DNA of 64,000 bases, taken from positions 62,001 through 126,000 of the forward strand of contig NZ_FRCT01000002.1 in the NCBI RefSeq assembly GCF_900143025.1, written 5' to 3'. Each line of letters starts with the position of its first letter. Position 1 is the first letter of the stretch. Below are positions 15,904 through 23,457 of the stretch, one piece after another. This DNA comes from Ruminococcus flavefaciens. GTDB lineage: Bacteria; Bacillota; Clostridia; Oscillospirales; Ruminococcaceae. The notes below the pieces were generated by a model. It saw nothing but the letters and a program-made list of their open reading frames with translations, made no database searches and was not told the DNA's origin. The translations under genes and the position numbers were made by a program.

Positions 15904-16385
15904 TGATACATCTTGAAGAAGTAAACGGCGGAAATATATGGGATATTCTTGAACTCAGTGTTGATGATAGTCAGAAAAAGTTTGTTGCCGACAATAAAAC
16001 AAGCATCATTGAAGCTTATGCAGCCATTACAAGCGGCGATCATGTATTTACCTTTGGCATATACGATGACAAAACGCCTGTAGGCTTTGTCATGATAGGC
16101 TTCGGAACTGATGAATACTGGGAAGATCACCCGAAAATAGCCGAAAACAATTACAATATATGGCGTTTTATGATAGATAAGCGTTTTCAGCATAAGGGAT
16201 ACGGTAAGGCTGCGCTGCGGCTTGCACTTGATTTCATCAGAACGTATCCATGCGGCAGAGCTGAAAAGTGCTGGCTGTCATATGAGCCTGAAAATATCAT
16301 AGCTCAGAAGCTGTATAGTTCATTTGGCTTTGTGCCGAATGGCGAAAAAGACGTTGACGAAATAATTGCAGTACTCGATCTGTAG
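15903..16385 (+). CDS. GNAT-family N-acetyltransferase
   Basis: 160-residue acetyltransferase of the diamine/spermidine acetyltransferase-like group. The acetyl-CoA loop is seen in FMIDKRFQHKGYGKAALRLALDF (R/Q-x-x-G-x-G/A pattern near residues 92-106), followed by the LSYEPENIIAQKLYSSFGF segment common to SpeG/BltD-like proteins. ATG overlaps the thiG stop (TGATG). Its place inside the thiamine operon has no obvious biochemical reason; the substrate is unknown. Confidence 0.8.
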   Translation: MIHLEEVNGGNIWDILELSVDDSQKKFVADNKTSIIEAYAAITSGDHVFTFGIYDDKTPVGFVMIGFGTDEYWEDHPKIAENNYNIWRFMIDKRFQHKGYGKAALRLALDFIRTYPCGRAEKCWLSYEPENIIAQKLYSSFGFVPNGEKDVDEIIAVLDL

Positions 16386-16420
16386 ATCAATTCATTTTAG
16401 TAAAGGATACATTACAAACT

Positions 16421-17086
16421 ATGGAAGAGAATAAGTTTTCATTAAAGCATTATCTTGTATTTTTTATTATGCCGTTATTTTCAGCTGTATTCTACCTGAA
16501 GTATATGAAAAGCGCAGAAAGAGTGATAGGGCTTCTGATGTATGTGTTTATATGCGTTATTATTTCGGCTTTATTATGGAAAGCAGTTTCGGTCGTAAGC
16601 TCTCACTTTGATATCAGGAAGTTAAATGTTACCGTTATTACAGCAGCGGCGCTTGCTGCAATTGATCATCTCATAAAGCTTGTGTTAAGCAAAACCGGAT
16701 TTGAGACAAGTATCATAGGCAAATACCTGATGATAAAGCACTCGCACAATCTTAATCAAAACGGCATATTTAATCACTTGAATATAGAGACATCACAGCT
16801 GACCATGATATTTTTTAAAGCAGCTATACTTGCAGCCGTTATATGTTTGTATAAGATTTTCAAGTCTGAAACAGCAAGAAAGGCGTATGTTTTTGTTGCT
16901 GCATCAGCTTTGGCAAATTTTTTAGACACACTTTTTTACGGCTATACCTTGGATTACGTATATTTTTACAAAGTCATGACCTATGATCTTAAGGATTTTT
17001 ATGTAGATGCAGGTTGGTCGGTAATATTTATGCTTATATTCATAAATGAAATAAAGAAGTCAAAAGAAAAAAAGAAGGTAAATTAA
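16421..17086 (+). CDS. LspA-like (signal peptidase II family) membrane protein
   Basis: 221 residues with about five to six hydrophobic helices. From residue 66 on it follows prolipoprotein signal peptidase: AALAAIDHLIKLVL (LspA: the DQxxK helix), KHSHNLNQNGIF (like the T-x-N-x-G-A-A-F loop), ALANFLDTLFYGYTLDYV (LspA GNxxDRxxxGxVVDF) and TYDLKDFYVDAG (FNxADxxIxxG). The two aspartates that LspA uses for catalysis correspond to D169 and D192. The N-terminal extension with two helices makes it longer than the usual 150-170. It is probably a specialised paralogue. ATG follows GNAT by 35 bases, and its stop overlaps the thiH start (TAATG). Confidence 0.65.
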   Translation: MEENKFSLKHYLVFFIMPLFSAVFYLKYMKSAERVIGLLMYVFICVIISALLWKAVSVVSSHFDIRKLNVTVITAAALAAIDHLIKLVLSKTGFETSIIGKYLMIKHSHNLNQNGIFNHLNIETSQLTMIFFKAAILAAVICLYKIFKSETARKAYVFVAASALANFLDTLFYGYTLDYVYFYKVMTYDLKDFYVDAGWSVIFMLIFINEIKKSKEKKKVN

Positions 17087-18339
17087 TGGAAAATCATTAT
17101 TTTGTGGACTCGGATAAGCTCTCCGAGGCTGCACTGAAAAAAAAGCATATGCTTGAAACAGATCCCTCGTCACGTACAAACCATATGGAGTACATGGAGG
17201 GCATGGAGCGTATAAAGTCCGATATTATGTATAAGGTAATGACTGAGATGAAGAATTACGACTATTCTCAGTATACCGCCCGTGATGTAAATGCAGCTCT
17301 CAACCATGAGACCTGTACCGTTGAGGACTTCAAGGCACTTCTTTCTCCTGCTGCGGAGCCTTTCCTTGAAAGAATGGCTCAGAAGGCAAAGCTTGAGACA
17401 CAAAAGCATTTCGGTAACACGGTATACCTGTTCACACCTTTATATATCGCTAATTACTGTGAGAATTACTGCGTATACTGCGGTTTCAACTGCTACAATG
17501 ATATCAAGCGCATGAAGCTGAATATGGAGCAGATCGAGCATGAAATGAAGGTAATTGCTGACAGCGGCATGGAGGAGATACTCATTCTTACAGGTGAGAG
17601 CCGTGCTCAGAGCAGCGTGGAATATATCGGCGAAGCCTGCAAGCTTGCAAGGAAGTATTTCCGCATGGTCGGTATTGAGGTATATCCGCTGAATACTGAT
17701 GAATACAAGTACCTACACGAATGTGGTGTGGACTATGTTACCGTATTTCAGGAGACATACGACAGCGACCGCTATGAACAGCTTCACCTTATGGGACATA
17801 AGCGTGTATGGCCCTACAGATTTGAGGCTCAGGAGCGTGCTCTTATGGGCGGCATGAGAGGCATTGCCTGTTCTGCACTTCTTGGACTTTCAGATTTCAG
17901 AAAGGACGCTCTTGCAAGTGCTCTTCATGTATACTTTTTACAGCGTAAGTATCCGCAGGCTGAGATATCTCTTTCATGTCCGAGACTTCGTCCTATCATA
18001 AACAATGATGAGATAAATCCACTTGATGTACATGAAAAGCAGCTTTGTCAGATACTCTGTGCATACAGGATATTCCTGCCATTCTGTGGTATAACCGTAT
18101 CTTCCCGTGAAAGCGAGTCTTTCAGAAACGGTATCGTAAAAATTGCCGCAACTAAGGTCTCGGCAGGTGTTTCCACAGGTATCGGCGACCACGAAAGCAA
18201 GTACACAGGCAAGGAAAGCGAAGCCGCTGAGGGCGACGAGCAGTTTGAGATCAACGACAGCAGGAGCTTCGACAAGATGTATAAGGATATGTCATCGGAG
18301 GGACTCCAGCCTGTGCTGAATGATTATCTCTATGTCTGA
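17086..18339 (+). CDS. thiH: 2-iminoacetate synthase ThiH (tyrosine lyase)
   Basis: 417-residue radical SAM enzyme that cleaves tyrosine to dehydroglycine and p-cresol, feeding ThiG in anaerobes. The cluster motif CENYCVYCGF lies near residues 126-134; LTGESRAQSSVEYI and FQETYDSDRYEQLH are ThiH signatures. It is coupled to the preceding gene by TAATG. Use of ThiH rather than the oxygen-dependent glycine oxidase ThiO fits an anaerobe. Confidence 0.95.
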   Translation: MENHYFVDSDKLSEAALKKKHMLETDPSSRTNHMEYMEGMERIKSDIMYKVMTEMKNYDYSQYTARDVNAALNHETCTVEDFKALLSPAAEPFLERMAQKAKLETQKHFGNTVYLFTPLYIANYCENYCVYCGFNCYNDIKRMKLNMEQIEHEMKVIADSGMEEILILTGESRAQSSVEYIGEACKLARKYFRMVGIEVYPLNTDEYKYLHECGVDYVTVFQETYDSDRYEQLHLMGHKRVWPYRFEAQERALMGGMRGIACSALLGLSDFRKDALASALHVYFLQRKYPQAEISLSCPRLRPIINNDEINPLDVHEKQLCQILCAYRIFLPFCGITVSSRESESFRNGIVKIAATKVSAGVSTGIGDHESKYTGKESEAAEGDEQFEINDSRSFDKMYKDMSSEGLQPVLNDYLYV

Positions 18340-18928
18340 TGTCATCTGTGTTACAGCACGTAATCTGTGTGAGGGAGATTTTTTGCAGCAGCTTGACAGA
18401 ATAGCAGCTGCTTCTCCGAGAAGGATAATACTCAGGGAAAAAGATCTTTCCGAGACGGATTACAGGATACTTGCAGAAAAAGTGATAAATATATGCCGTA
18501 AATATGGTACAGAGCTTATGCTGCACTATTATTGGAAAGTGGCAATAGAGCTTGGCTGGAAAAATATACATCTTCCTCTGTATATACTGAGAGAGCTTTC
18601 TGATGATGAAAAAAGCAGTTTTGAATGTATAGGAGTATCCTGCCATTCTGTTGAGGACGCACTTGAAGCACAAAGGCTCGGAGCAGGCTATATTACCGCA
18701 GGTCATGTTTTTGCTACTGACTGCAAAAAGGGACTTGCTCCGCGTGGGCTTGATTTCCTGAAAAGTGTTTGCGAAAGCGTGAGCATACCTGTCTACGCTA
18801 TCGGAGGTATCTCACCGGATAATATCGGACTTGTCCGCAAGTGCGGTGCAGCAGGCGGCTGTGTTATGAGCGGATTTATGAAATGTGCCGAACCGTCGGA
18901 ATACATCAGTAAATTTGAAAAGAAGTGA
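18320..18928 (+). CDS. tenI: TenI/ThiE-like protein (probable thiazole tautomerase)
   Basis: 202-residue TIM-barrel protein of the thiamine phosphate synthase superfamily, more diverged than the next gene. RIILREKDL, IHLP, GVSCHSVEDALEAQRLGAGYITAGHVFATDCKKGLAPRG and PVYAIGGISPDNI align with TenI and ThiE. TenI proteins aromatise the thiazole made by ThiG, which fits the operon. The first in-frame ATG (18320) lies 20 bases inside thiH; the ATG at 18332 is an alternative. Neither has a strong ribosome site, so the start is uncertain. Confidence 0.8.
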   Translation: MIISMSDVICVTARNLCEGDFLQQLDRIAAASPRRIILREKDLSETDYRILAEKVINICRKYGTELMLHYYWKVAIELGWKNIHLPLYILRELSDDEKSSFECIGVSCHSVEDALEAQRLGAGYITAGHVFATDCKKGLAPRGLDFLKSVCESVSIPVYAIGGISPDNIGLVRKCGAAGGCVMSGFMKCAEPSEYISKFEKK

Positions 18929-18932
18929 TAAA

Positions 18933-19568
18933 ATGAAAATAGAAAAAAGTGATCTACTCCTTTATGCTGTTACAGACAGAGGCTGTCTTAAAGGAAAAAG
19001 TCTTGAGGAAGCTGTTGAGGAAGCTATTCTCGGCGGCGTTACCTGTGTACAGATGAGAGAAAAAAAGGCTTCCGAGGAAGAAATGATAGAGGAAGCGCAG
19101 AAGCTTTTAAAAATATGTCACAAGTACAATGTACCGCTTATTATCAATGACGATTATAACGTTGCTCTGAAAAGCGGTGCTGACGGAGTTCATGTTGGTA
19201 TTGAGGACGCTCCTGTTGCTGAGATACGCAGGATAGCCGGGGAGAACTTCATTATAGGAGCTACCGCAAAGACTGTTGAGCAGGCAAGGCTTGCCGAAAG
19301 CTCGGGAGCTGATTATCTGGGCGTTGGTGCAGTATTTCCTTCACCGACAAAGACTAATGCAATAAGGATAACTCCGCAGCAGCTCACAGAGATATGCGGC
19401 TGTGTGAATATACCTGCTGTTGCCATTGGCGGCATAACTGCTGAAAATGTGCATGAGATCAAAGGCTGCGGCCACAGTGGGATCGCAGTAGTTTCGGCTG
19501 TGTTCGGTGCATATGACGTAAAAGCGGCAGCCGAGCAGCTGTGCAGAGCTGTACGTGATACATTTTGA
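18933..19568 (+). CDS. thiE: Thiamine phosphate synthase ThiE
   Basis: 211-residue TIM-barrel enzyme joining HMP-diphosphate and thiazole phosphate into thiamine phosphate. Signatures: VQMREK, PLIINDDYNVALKSGADGVHVG, FIIGATAKTVEQA, GADYLGVGAVFPSPTK and PAVAIGGI. ATG 18933 follows a GAAG site; it lies four bases after the tenI-like stop. Together with ThiS, F, G and H this makes the thiazole half and the coupling step; HMP synthesis (thiC, thiD) is not in the window. Confidence 0.95.
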   Translation: MKIEKSDLLLYAVTDRGCLKGKSLEEAVEEAILGGVTCVQMREKKASEEEMIEEAQKLLKICHKYNVPLIINDDYNVALKSGADGVHVGIEDAPVAEIRRIAGENFIIGATAKTVEQARLAESSGADYLGVGAVFPSPTKTNAIRITPQQLTEICGCVNIPAVAIGGITAENVHEIKGCGHSGIAVVSAVFGAYDVKAAAEQLCRAVRDTF

Positions 19569-19580
19569 TGAGGAAATAAT

Positions 19581-20351
19581 ATGAAATACTATGATATAGG
19601 ACTTAATCTGTTCTGCAAGCAGTTCAGAGAGCCCGAAAAGATTATTAATGATGCAGCGGCTGAACAGATGGGCTGTATACTTACAGGAGCGGATATGAAA
19701 AGCAGCGAAGCTGTAAACAGCTTTGTGAAAACACATGAGTGCTTTGGTACCTGCGGTATCCACCCTCACAGTGCTGACAGCGCAAGGGCTGAGGATTTTC
19801 AGCGTATCCGTGAGATAGTCTCGACTAATGACAAGATCGTTGCTGTGGGAGAATGTGGACTTGATTTTGACCGTATGTTTTCTACGCGTGAAAATCAGAT
19901 ACGCTGCTTTGAGCATCATATAAAGATAGCAGAGGAGCTTGATAAGCCTTTGTTTTTACATGAACGGGAGGCTGCCGACGACTTTATCCAGCGTTTCAGA
20001 AAGCATGGTGACATCTGTAAAAGATCGGTAGTTCACTGCTTTACAGGTGATAAAGATACACTGAAAAGATACCTTGATATGGGCTTTTATATAGGTATCA
20101 CAGGCTGGATATGTGACGAAAGACGCGGTGGTGCACTGCGTGAAGCTGTAAAGCTTATCCCGCTCGACAGAATAATGGCAGAGACAGATGCTCCGTACCT
20201 TACTCCGCGGAATATCAAAGGGCTTGACCGCACAAATGTACCGCAGAATATCAAGTATGTTGTGGCTGAGCTTGCAAAAAATATGCGTGTAAATGAAGAA
20301 GAACTCACTGTGGCATTGCAGGAAAACACAAAAAGATTTTTCGGTATATAA
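19581..20351 (+). CDS. tatD: TatD-family metal-dependent hydrolase
   Basis: 256-residue amidohydrolase-fold protein of the TatD DNase group. The N-terminus DIGLNL resembles E. coli TatD (DIGVNL) rather than the DTHCHL of most relatives. GECGLDFDR, FLHER, VVHCFTG and MAETDAPYLTPRN carry the metal ligands. Members are 3'-5' exonucleases, reported for DNA repair or RNA turnover. It is the last gene of the thiamine operon, 13 bases after thiE, and its stop runs into the shared terminator. Confidence 0.9.
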   Translation: MKYYDIGLNLFCKQFREPEKIINDAAAEQMGCILTGADMKSSEAVNSFVKTHECFGTCGIHPHSADSARAEDFQRIREIVSTNDKIVAVGECGLDFDRMFSTRENQIRCFEHHIKIAEELDKPLFLHEREAADDFIQRFRKHGDICKRSVVHCFTGDKDTLKRYLDMGFYIGITGWICDERRGGALREAVKLIPLDRIMAETDAPYLTPRNIKGLDRTNVPQNIKYVVAELAKNMRVNEEELTVALQENTKRFFGI

Positions 20352-20385
20352 AAACTGCACGGTAAATTATTACCGTGCAGTTTTT
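20351..20385. terminator. Bidirectional terminator between tatD and the 18-codon gene
   Basis: Perfect stem aaaactgcacggtaa/ttaccgtgcagtttt with loop atta and T runs on both strands. It ends the thiamine operon on the plus strand and the small peptide gene on the minus strand (stop codon three bases away). Confidence 0.92.
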
Positions 20386-20387
20386 GC

Positions 20388-20444
20388 TTATTTGCAAATT
20401 CCAAATAATTTGCAGATCATATTCCAGATGTTATTGCAGCACAT
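20388..20444 (-). CDS. 18-residue Cys-rich peptide, unknown function
   Basis: Reads MCCNNIWNMICKLFGICK. I do not recognise it. Its reality is supported by gene architecture: a promoter TTGATT-N17-TATAAT (20516-20488), a textbook SD CAGGAGGT (20459-20452) seven bases before ATG, and a perfect terminator beginning three bases after TAA. The peptide has four cysteines (2, 3, 11, 17), one tryptophan, and a central hydrophobic stretch I-W-N-M-I-C-K-L-F-G-I that could form a short amphipathic helix with two lysines. It could be a membrane-associated or metal-binding microprotein, a toxin, or a leader-type peptide. It stands alone between tatD and tspO. Confidence 0.65.
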   Translation of the reverse strand: MCCNNIWNMICKLFGICK

Positions 20445-20487
20445 AACGATTACCTCCTGTATGTATTGTCCCTTTCGGGATAATTAT

Positions 20488-20516
20488 ATTATATCAGGAG
20501 AATATAATTAAATCAA
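20488..20516 (-). promoter_or_regulatory. Promoter of the 18-codon gene
   Basis: Minus strand TTGATT (20516-20511), 17-base spacer, TATAAT (20493-20488). The leader carries a small tccc-gaaa-ggga hairpin (20469-20480). Confidence 0.7.
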
Positions 20517-20551
20517 TATTAAAACAATGGAATAAATTTATACATATTATG

Positions 20552-21025
20552 TCAGTTAAGGATATATACACCTATCGCAAGATAAGATGCGAACATTAGC
20601 CATAAAATATACGGAATATTCAGTCTTGCAGCGGTTTTGTTTATTCTTCTGAATGACAGCGCCATTATTATGACAAGAGCAAGGAGCAGGACAGCTGTAA
20701 CTGCTGCTGCTTTTAATAGCCTGAAACGGAAGAATATTATGCTCCAGGAGAAGTTTACCGCAAGTTGAGCGAAGTATAGCTTCAGTGCTGTCGCTTTGCG
20801 TATCTCGCTGCCTTTATCATTCCATATAAGATATGCGGATATGCCCATAAGTGCGTAAAGAACAGCCCATACAACAGGGAAAAGCCACGAAGGCGGCGAC
20901 AGGGGAGGACGTATATTTTCAGCGTAGAATGAACTGAAATTTCCTGAAAATAGTGCTGACAATGCTCCCACAAGCTCTGCTGTCACAATAAAGATAAGCA
21001 GATCCGTAATTTTGATTTTTTTCAT
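20552..21025 (-). CDS. tspO: TspO/MBR family membrane protein
   Basis: 157-residue five-helix protein of the translocator/peripheral benzodiazepine receptor family. RPPLSPPSWLFPVVWAVLYALMG matches the PPxxxPPxWxFPxVWxxLY signature, and LYFAQLAVNFSWSIIFF the later W/F-rich helix. Relatives bind porphyrins and lipids and have stress-related roles; the role in anaerobes is unclear. GAGAGGT lies before ATG. It sits 56 bases downstream of the phosphoesterase on the same strand and is probably cotranscribed. Confidence 0.93.
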   Translation of the reverse strand: MKKIKITDLLIFIVTAELVGALSALFSGNFSSFYAENIRPPLSPPSWLFPVVWAVLYALMGISAYLIWNDKGSEIRKATALKLYFAQLAVNFSWSIIFFRFRLLKAAAVTAVLLLALVIIMALSFRRINKTAARLNIPYILWLMFASYLAIGVYILN

Positions 21026-21081
21026 AGCAATACCTCTCTTTTCTGATAGTATATACTATGTCGGATCTGCTCGTATTATGA

Positions 21082-21744
21082 TTATCTTAGTTGTATAACG
21101 CTGTTGAATACAGCGCGGAATTTAAGTGGGATAAGCTTGTCGATGTGACATTTTCCGAAAAACCATTCTCTGTATTTACAGGTCCTGATTATCTCTTCAA
21201 AAAAAGCATGGACTTCAAGACGTTCAAGTACGTCTACCCCAAGGCATTCCTTTAAAGAAGCAGGCGGCTCATGGGTGATGATATAGTCAAACTTATAATT
21301 GTTTTCACGCAGACGAGCTATGCCTTCCTTTATTTCCTCGTGTGAGGGCTGCTCGCGCTCCCACCAGTCGTTATCACGCCTGAATTCGATATCCTGACTG
21401 TGACCGCCGCCGAAAGTGAATATCTTTCTTTTCTCGATAGTGTAGACCTGTCCGCGCAAGAGATGAATGATATTGGGCGCGATCATATGTACTTTTCCGC
21501 CCTTCCATTCCTCCGTCGGGTATTTTTCGAGCAAATCGAAGTTTTCATGGCAGCCGTCAAGAAAAGCAATGGTAAAATTCTTATCCGCAAGCTTTTTCAG
21601 TGCAGCCTTCTCCTGTTTTGAATTGTCCCATAAAAAGCCGAAATCTCCCGCAATAATGAGAGTATCTCCTCGCCCTAACTTTTTCATTTCAGGGCTTTTA
21701 AAGCGGGTAATATCTCCGTGGGTGTCTCCTGTAACGTAGATCAC
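21082..21744 (-). CDS. Metallophosphoesterase-like protein with altered metal site
   Basis: 220-residue protein of the calcineurin-like phosphoesterase superfamily. The family blocks are in order: GDTHGD (6-11), GDFG (33-36), the GNHE block as GCHE (64-67), THEPP (158-162) and the GHxH block as GKCH (197-200). Thus the conserved Asn of GNHE is Cys65 and the first His of GHxH is Lys198. The first Asp and His ligands, H158-type His and H200 remain. Close relatives in Clostridia and phages have GNHENF and GHYH. Activity is doubtful or shifted. A weak promoter TTTACC-N17-TACAAT lies upstream. Confidence 0.8.
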   Translation of the reverse strand: MIYVTGDTHGDITRFKSPEMKKLGRGDTLIIAGDFGFLWDNSKQEKAALKKLADKNFTIAFLDGCHENFDLLEKYPTEEWKGGKVHMIAPNIIHLLRGQVYTIEKRKIFTFGGGHSQDIEFRRDNDWWEREQPSHEEIKEGIARLRENNYKFDYIITHEPPASLKECLGVDVLERLEVHAFFEEIIRTCKYREWFFGKCHIDKLIPLKFRAVFNSVIQLR

Positions 21745-21821
21745 ATTAAAAACCTCCGTTCTTCTGTTCTTTTTTTCAGCAGCTTGTTTTTTTCTATGCT
21801 GCTATCGTTTTGTATATTTCT

Positions 21822-21850
21822 ATTGTAGCACATTTTATTGAAAAGGTAAA
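21822..21850 (-). promoter_or_regulatory. Possible promoter of the phosphoesterase-tspO pair
   Basis: Minus strand TTTACC (21850-21845), 17-base spacer, TACAAT (21827-21822). The match is moderate. Confidence 0.4.
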
Positions 21851-21918
21851 GGGCATAGAAAAATTTTTCAGAAATTTAAAAAAAATTTCTTAAAACCCTT
21901 TTAAAATGCAAAATTATC

Positions 21919-21927
21919 TGGTATAAT
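21919..21927 (+). promoter_or_regulatory. Extended -10 promoter of the S11-like gene
   Basis: TGGTATAAT (TG at 21919, TATAAT at 21922-21927) with only a weak -35 region, 64 bases before the start codon. Confidence 0.5.
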
Positions 21928-21990
21928 AGAAAACAGAGTCTCTATGAATGACATTAACGTGCGTTTTGCGCTTGAAATAAAGGAGAATAT

Positions 21991-23415
21991 ATGAGAAAGT
22001 TTTTATGTGCGCTTGCAGCAATAATAATTATTTTGCCGTTCATGTGCAGTTTACGGTCTAAAGCCGTTAGTTTTCCGCTTCCGTCAAATATCAGTATTAT
22101 GAGTGAATCGGCTGTACTTGTAAATCTTGATACAAAAACCATAATACATCAGAAAAATGCGGACAGAAAACAGATGCCCGGACCGTTGGTCAATATTATG
22201 ACAGCTGTTGTCTGTATAGAAAATTATCCTGATCTGAATAAAGAGATCACAATAGATGAGTCGGTATTCGAGTATCTTTACAATATACAGTATCCTGATG
22301 ATCTGAGATTTGCCGAGATACTTGACGGTGATGTTCTTACGATGTCTGATCTGCTTTATGCGATGATGCTTACTTCCTCTGTTGAAGCAGCCGAGACTAT
22401 TGCATATCATGTAGGTGACGGAAATACCGCAAGGTTTGTTGAGATGATGAATGAGAAGGCAGCCGAGCTTGGGCTTAATGATACACACTTTACAAATCCT
22501 ACAGGTATGTACGATCCTAATCAGTATACCACTGCTAATGATATGGCAACACTTACCATGTATGCACTCGGTGTTCCTTATTTTGAGAATATTTCCACGA
22601 CATATTCGTATACTCCGTCAGTACCTAATACAAAAAGTCACCCAAATCAGTCTGACGAATGGGTATGGACACATTCAAATCTTATGATGGAGCCTGACGG
22701 CAATTACACCTACAGCGGTGCCAAAGGTATAAAAACAGGTAACCTTGAACTTGCAGGAAGAAATATCGTTACTATGGCAAGCCGCGACGGAAACAAGTAT
22801 CTTGTGGTTCTTATGAAATCACCTTTGAACGATGCTGACGGTGAAACGACATATTATCACATAACAGATTCAATGGCTCTGTTCAACTGGGCGTTCAATC
22901 ATTTTTCATATCAGGTAATTCTCGCCGATACAGCTGAAGTCGGTGAACTTCCTGTGGAGCTTGCAGAGGGAAATGATTATGTTCTTGCGCGTCCGAAGGA
23001 AGAATTTACGCTGCTCTGGTACGATGATATAGATATTTCGACCATAAGCCGAGATAAGATAGTATGGTACAAGAATTCGCTGCAGGCACCTGTAGCAAAG
23101 GGCGAGCCTCTCGGTAAGGTCACACTTGAATATTCGGGAGAAGAACTCGGAACTGTTGAGATAGTCGCAGTAAGCAATGTTGAACGCTCAACTTCAAAAT
23201 ATAATATTTATGCGGCAAAAATGTTCCGCAAGTCCAAGTGGTTCAATAAGGCACTTTTGGTATCCTTCCTGCTGTGTGCGGTATACATCCTTATATGTAT
23301 ATATTCGTATATAGTATTCAAGAGCAAAGCCAAGCCAATGAAGCCTATATATGCCGTTCCAAAGATGAATGACAAGAAGAGACGCAGACGTCCGCCGCAG
23401 AATAAAGATGAATAA
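21991..23415 (+). CDS. S11 D-Ala-D-Ala carboxypeptidase homologue lacking catalytic residues
   Basis: 474-residue exported protein of the DacF/PBP5 family: signal peptide (1-26), S11 domain (about 35-310), a C-terminal beta domain, then a membrane helix near 415-440 and a very basic tail (KKRRRRPPQNK). Where active enzymes read P-x-S-x-x-K it reads PGPLVN: the nucleophile Ser is Pro65 and the general base Lys is Asn68. The SxN motif is degenerate (SSV). Only KTG (248-250) remains. It therefore cannot work as a serine peptidase but may still bind peptidoglycan stems. ATG follows AAAGGAG. A bidirectional terminator follows. Single-gene unit. Confidence 0.88.
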   Translation: MRKFLCALAAIIIILPFMCSLRSKAVSFPLPSNISIMSESAVLVNLDTKTIIHQKNADRKQMPGPLVNIMTAVVCIENYPDLNKEITIDESVFEYLYNIQYPDDLRFAEILDGDVLTMSDLLYAMMLTSSVEAAETIAYHVGDGNTARFVEMMNEKAAELGLNDTHFTNPTGMYDPNQYTTANDMATLTMYALGVPYFENISTTYSYTPSVPNTKSHPNQSDEWVWTHSNLMMEPDGNYTYSGAKGIKTGNLELAGRNIVTMASRDGNKYLVVLMKSPLNDADGETTYYHITDSMALFNWAFNHFSYQVILADTAEVGELPVELAEGNDYVLARPKEEFTLLWYDDIDISTISRDKIVWYKNSLQAPVAKGEPLGKVTLEYSGEELGTVEIVAVSNVERSTSKYNIYAAKMFRKSKWFNKALLVSFLLCAVYILICIYSYIVFKSKAKPMKPIYAVPKMNDKKRRRRPPQNKDE

Positions 23416-23420
23416 AAGTG

Positions 23421-23457
23421 AAATACCGTACAGTTTTTCTGTACGGTATTTTTTTAC
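23421..23457. terminator. Bidirectional terminator between convergent S11-like gene and amidase
   Basis: Stem aaataccgtacag/ctgtacggtattt with T runs on both sides. The plus-strand T run overlaps the amidase stop codon. Confidence 0.9.
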
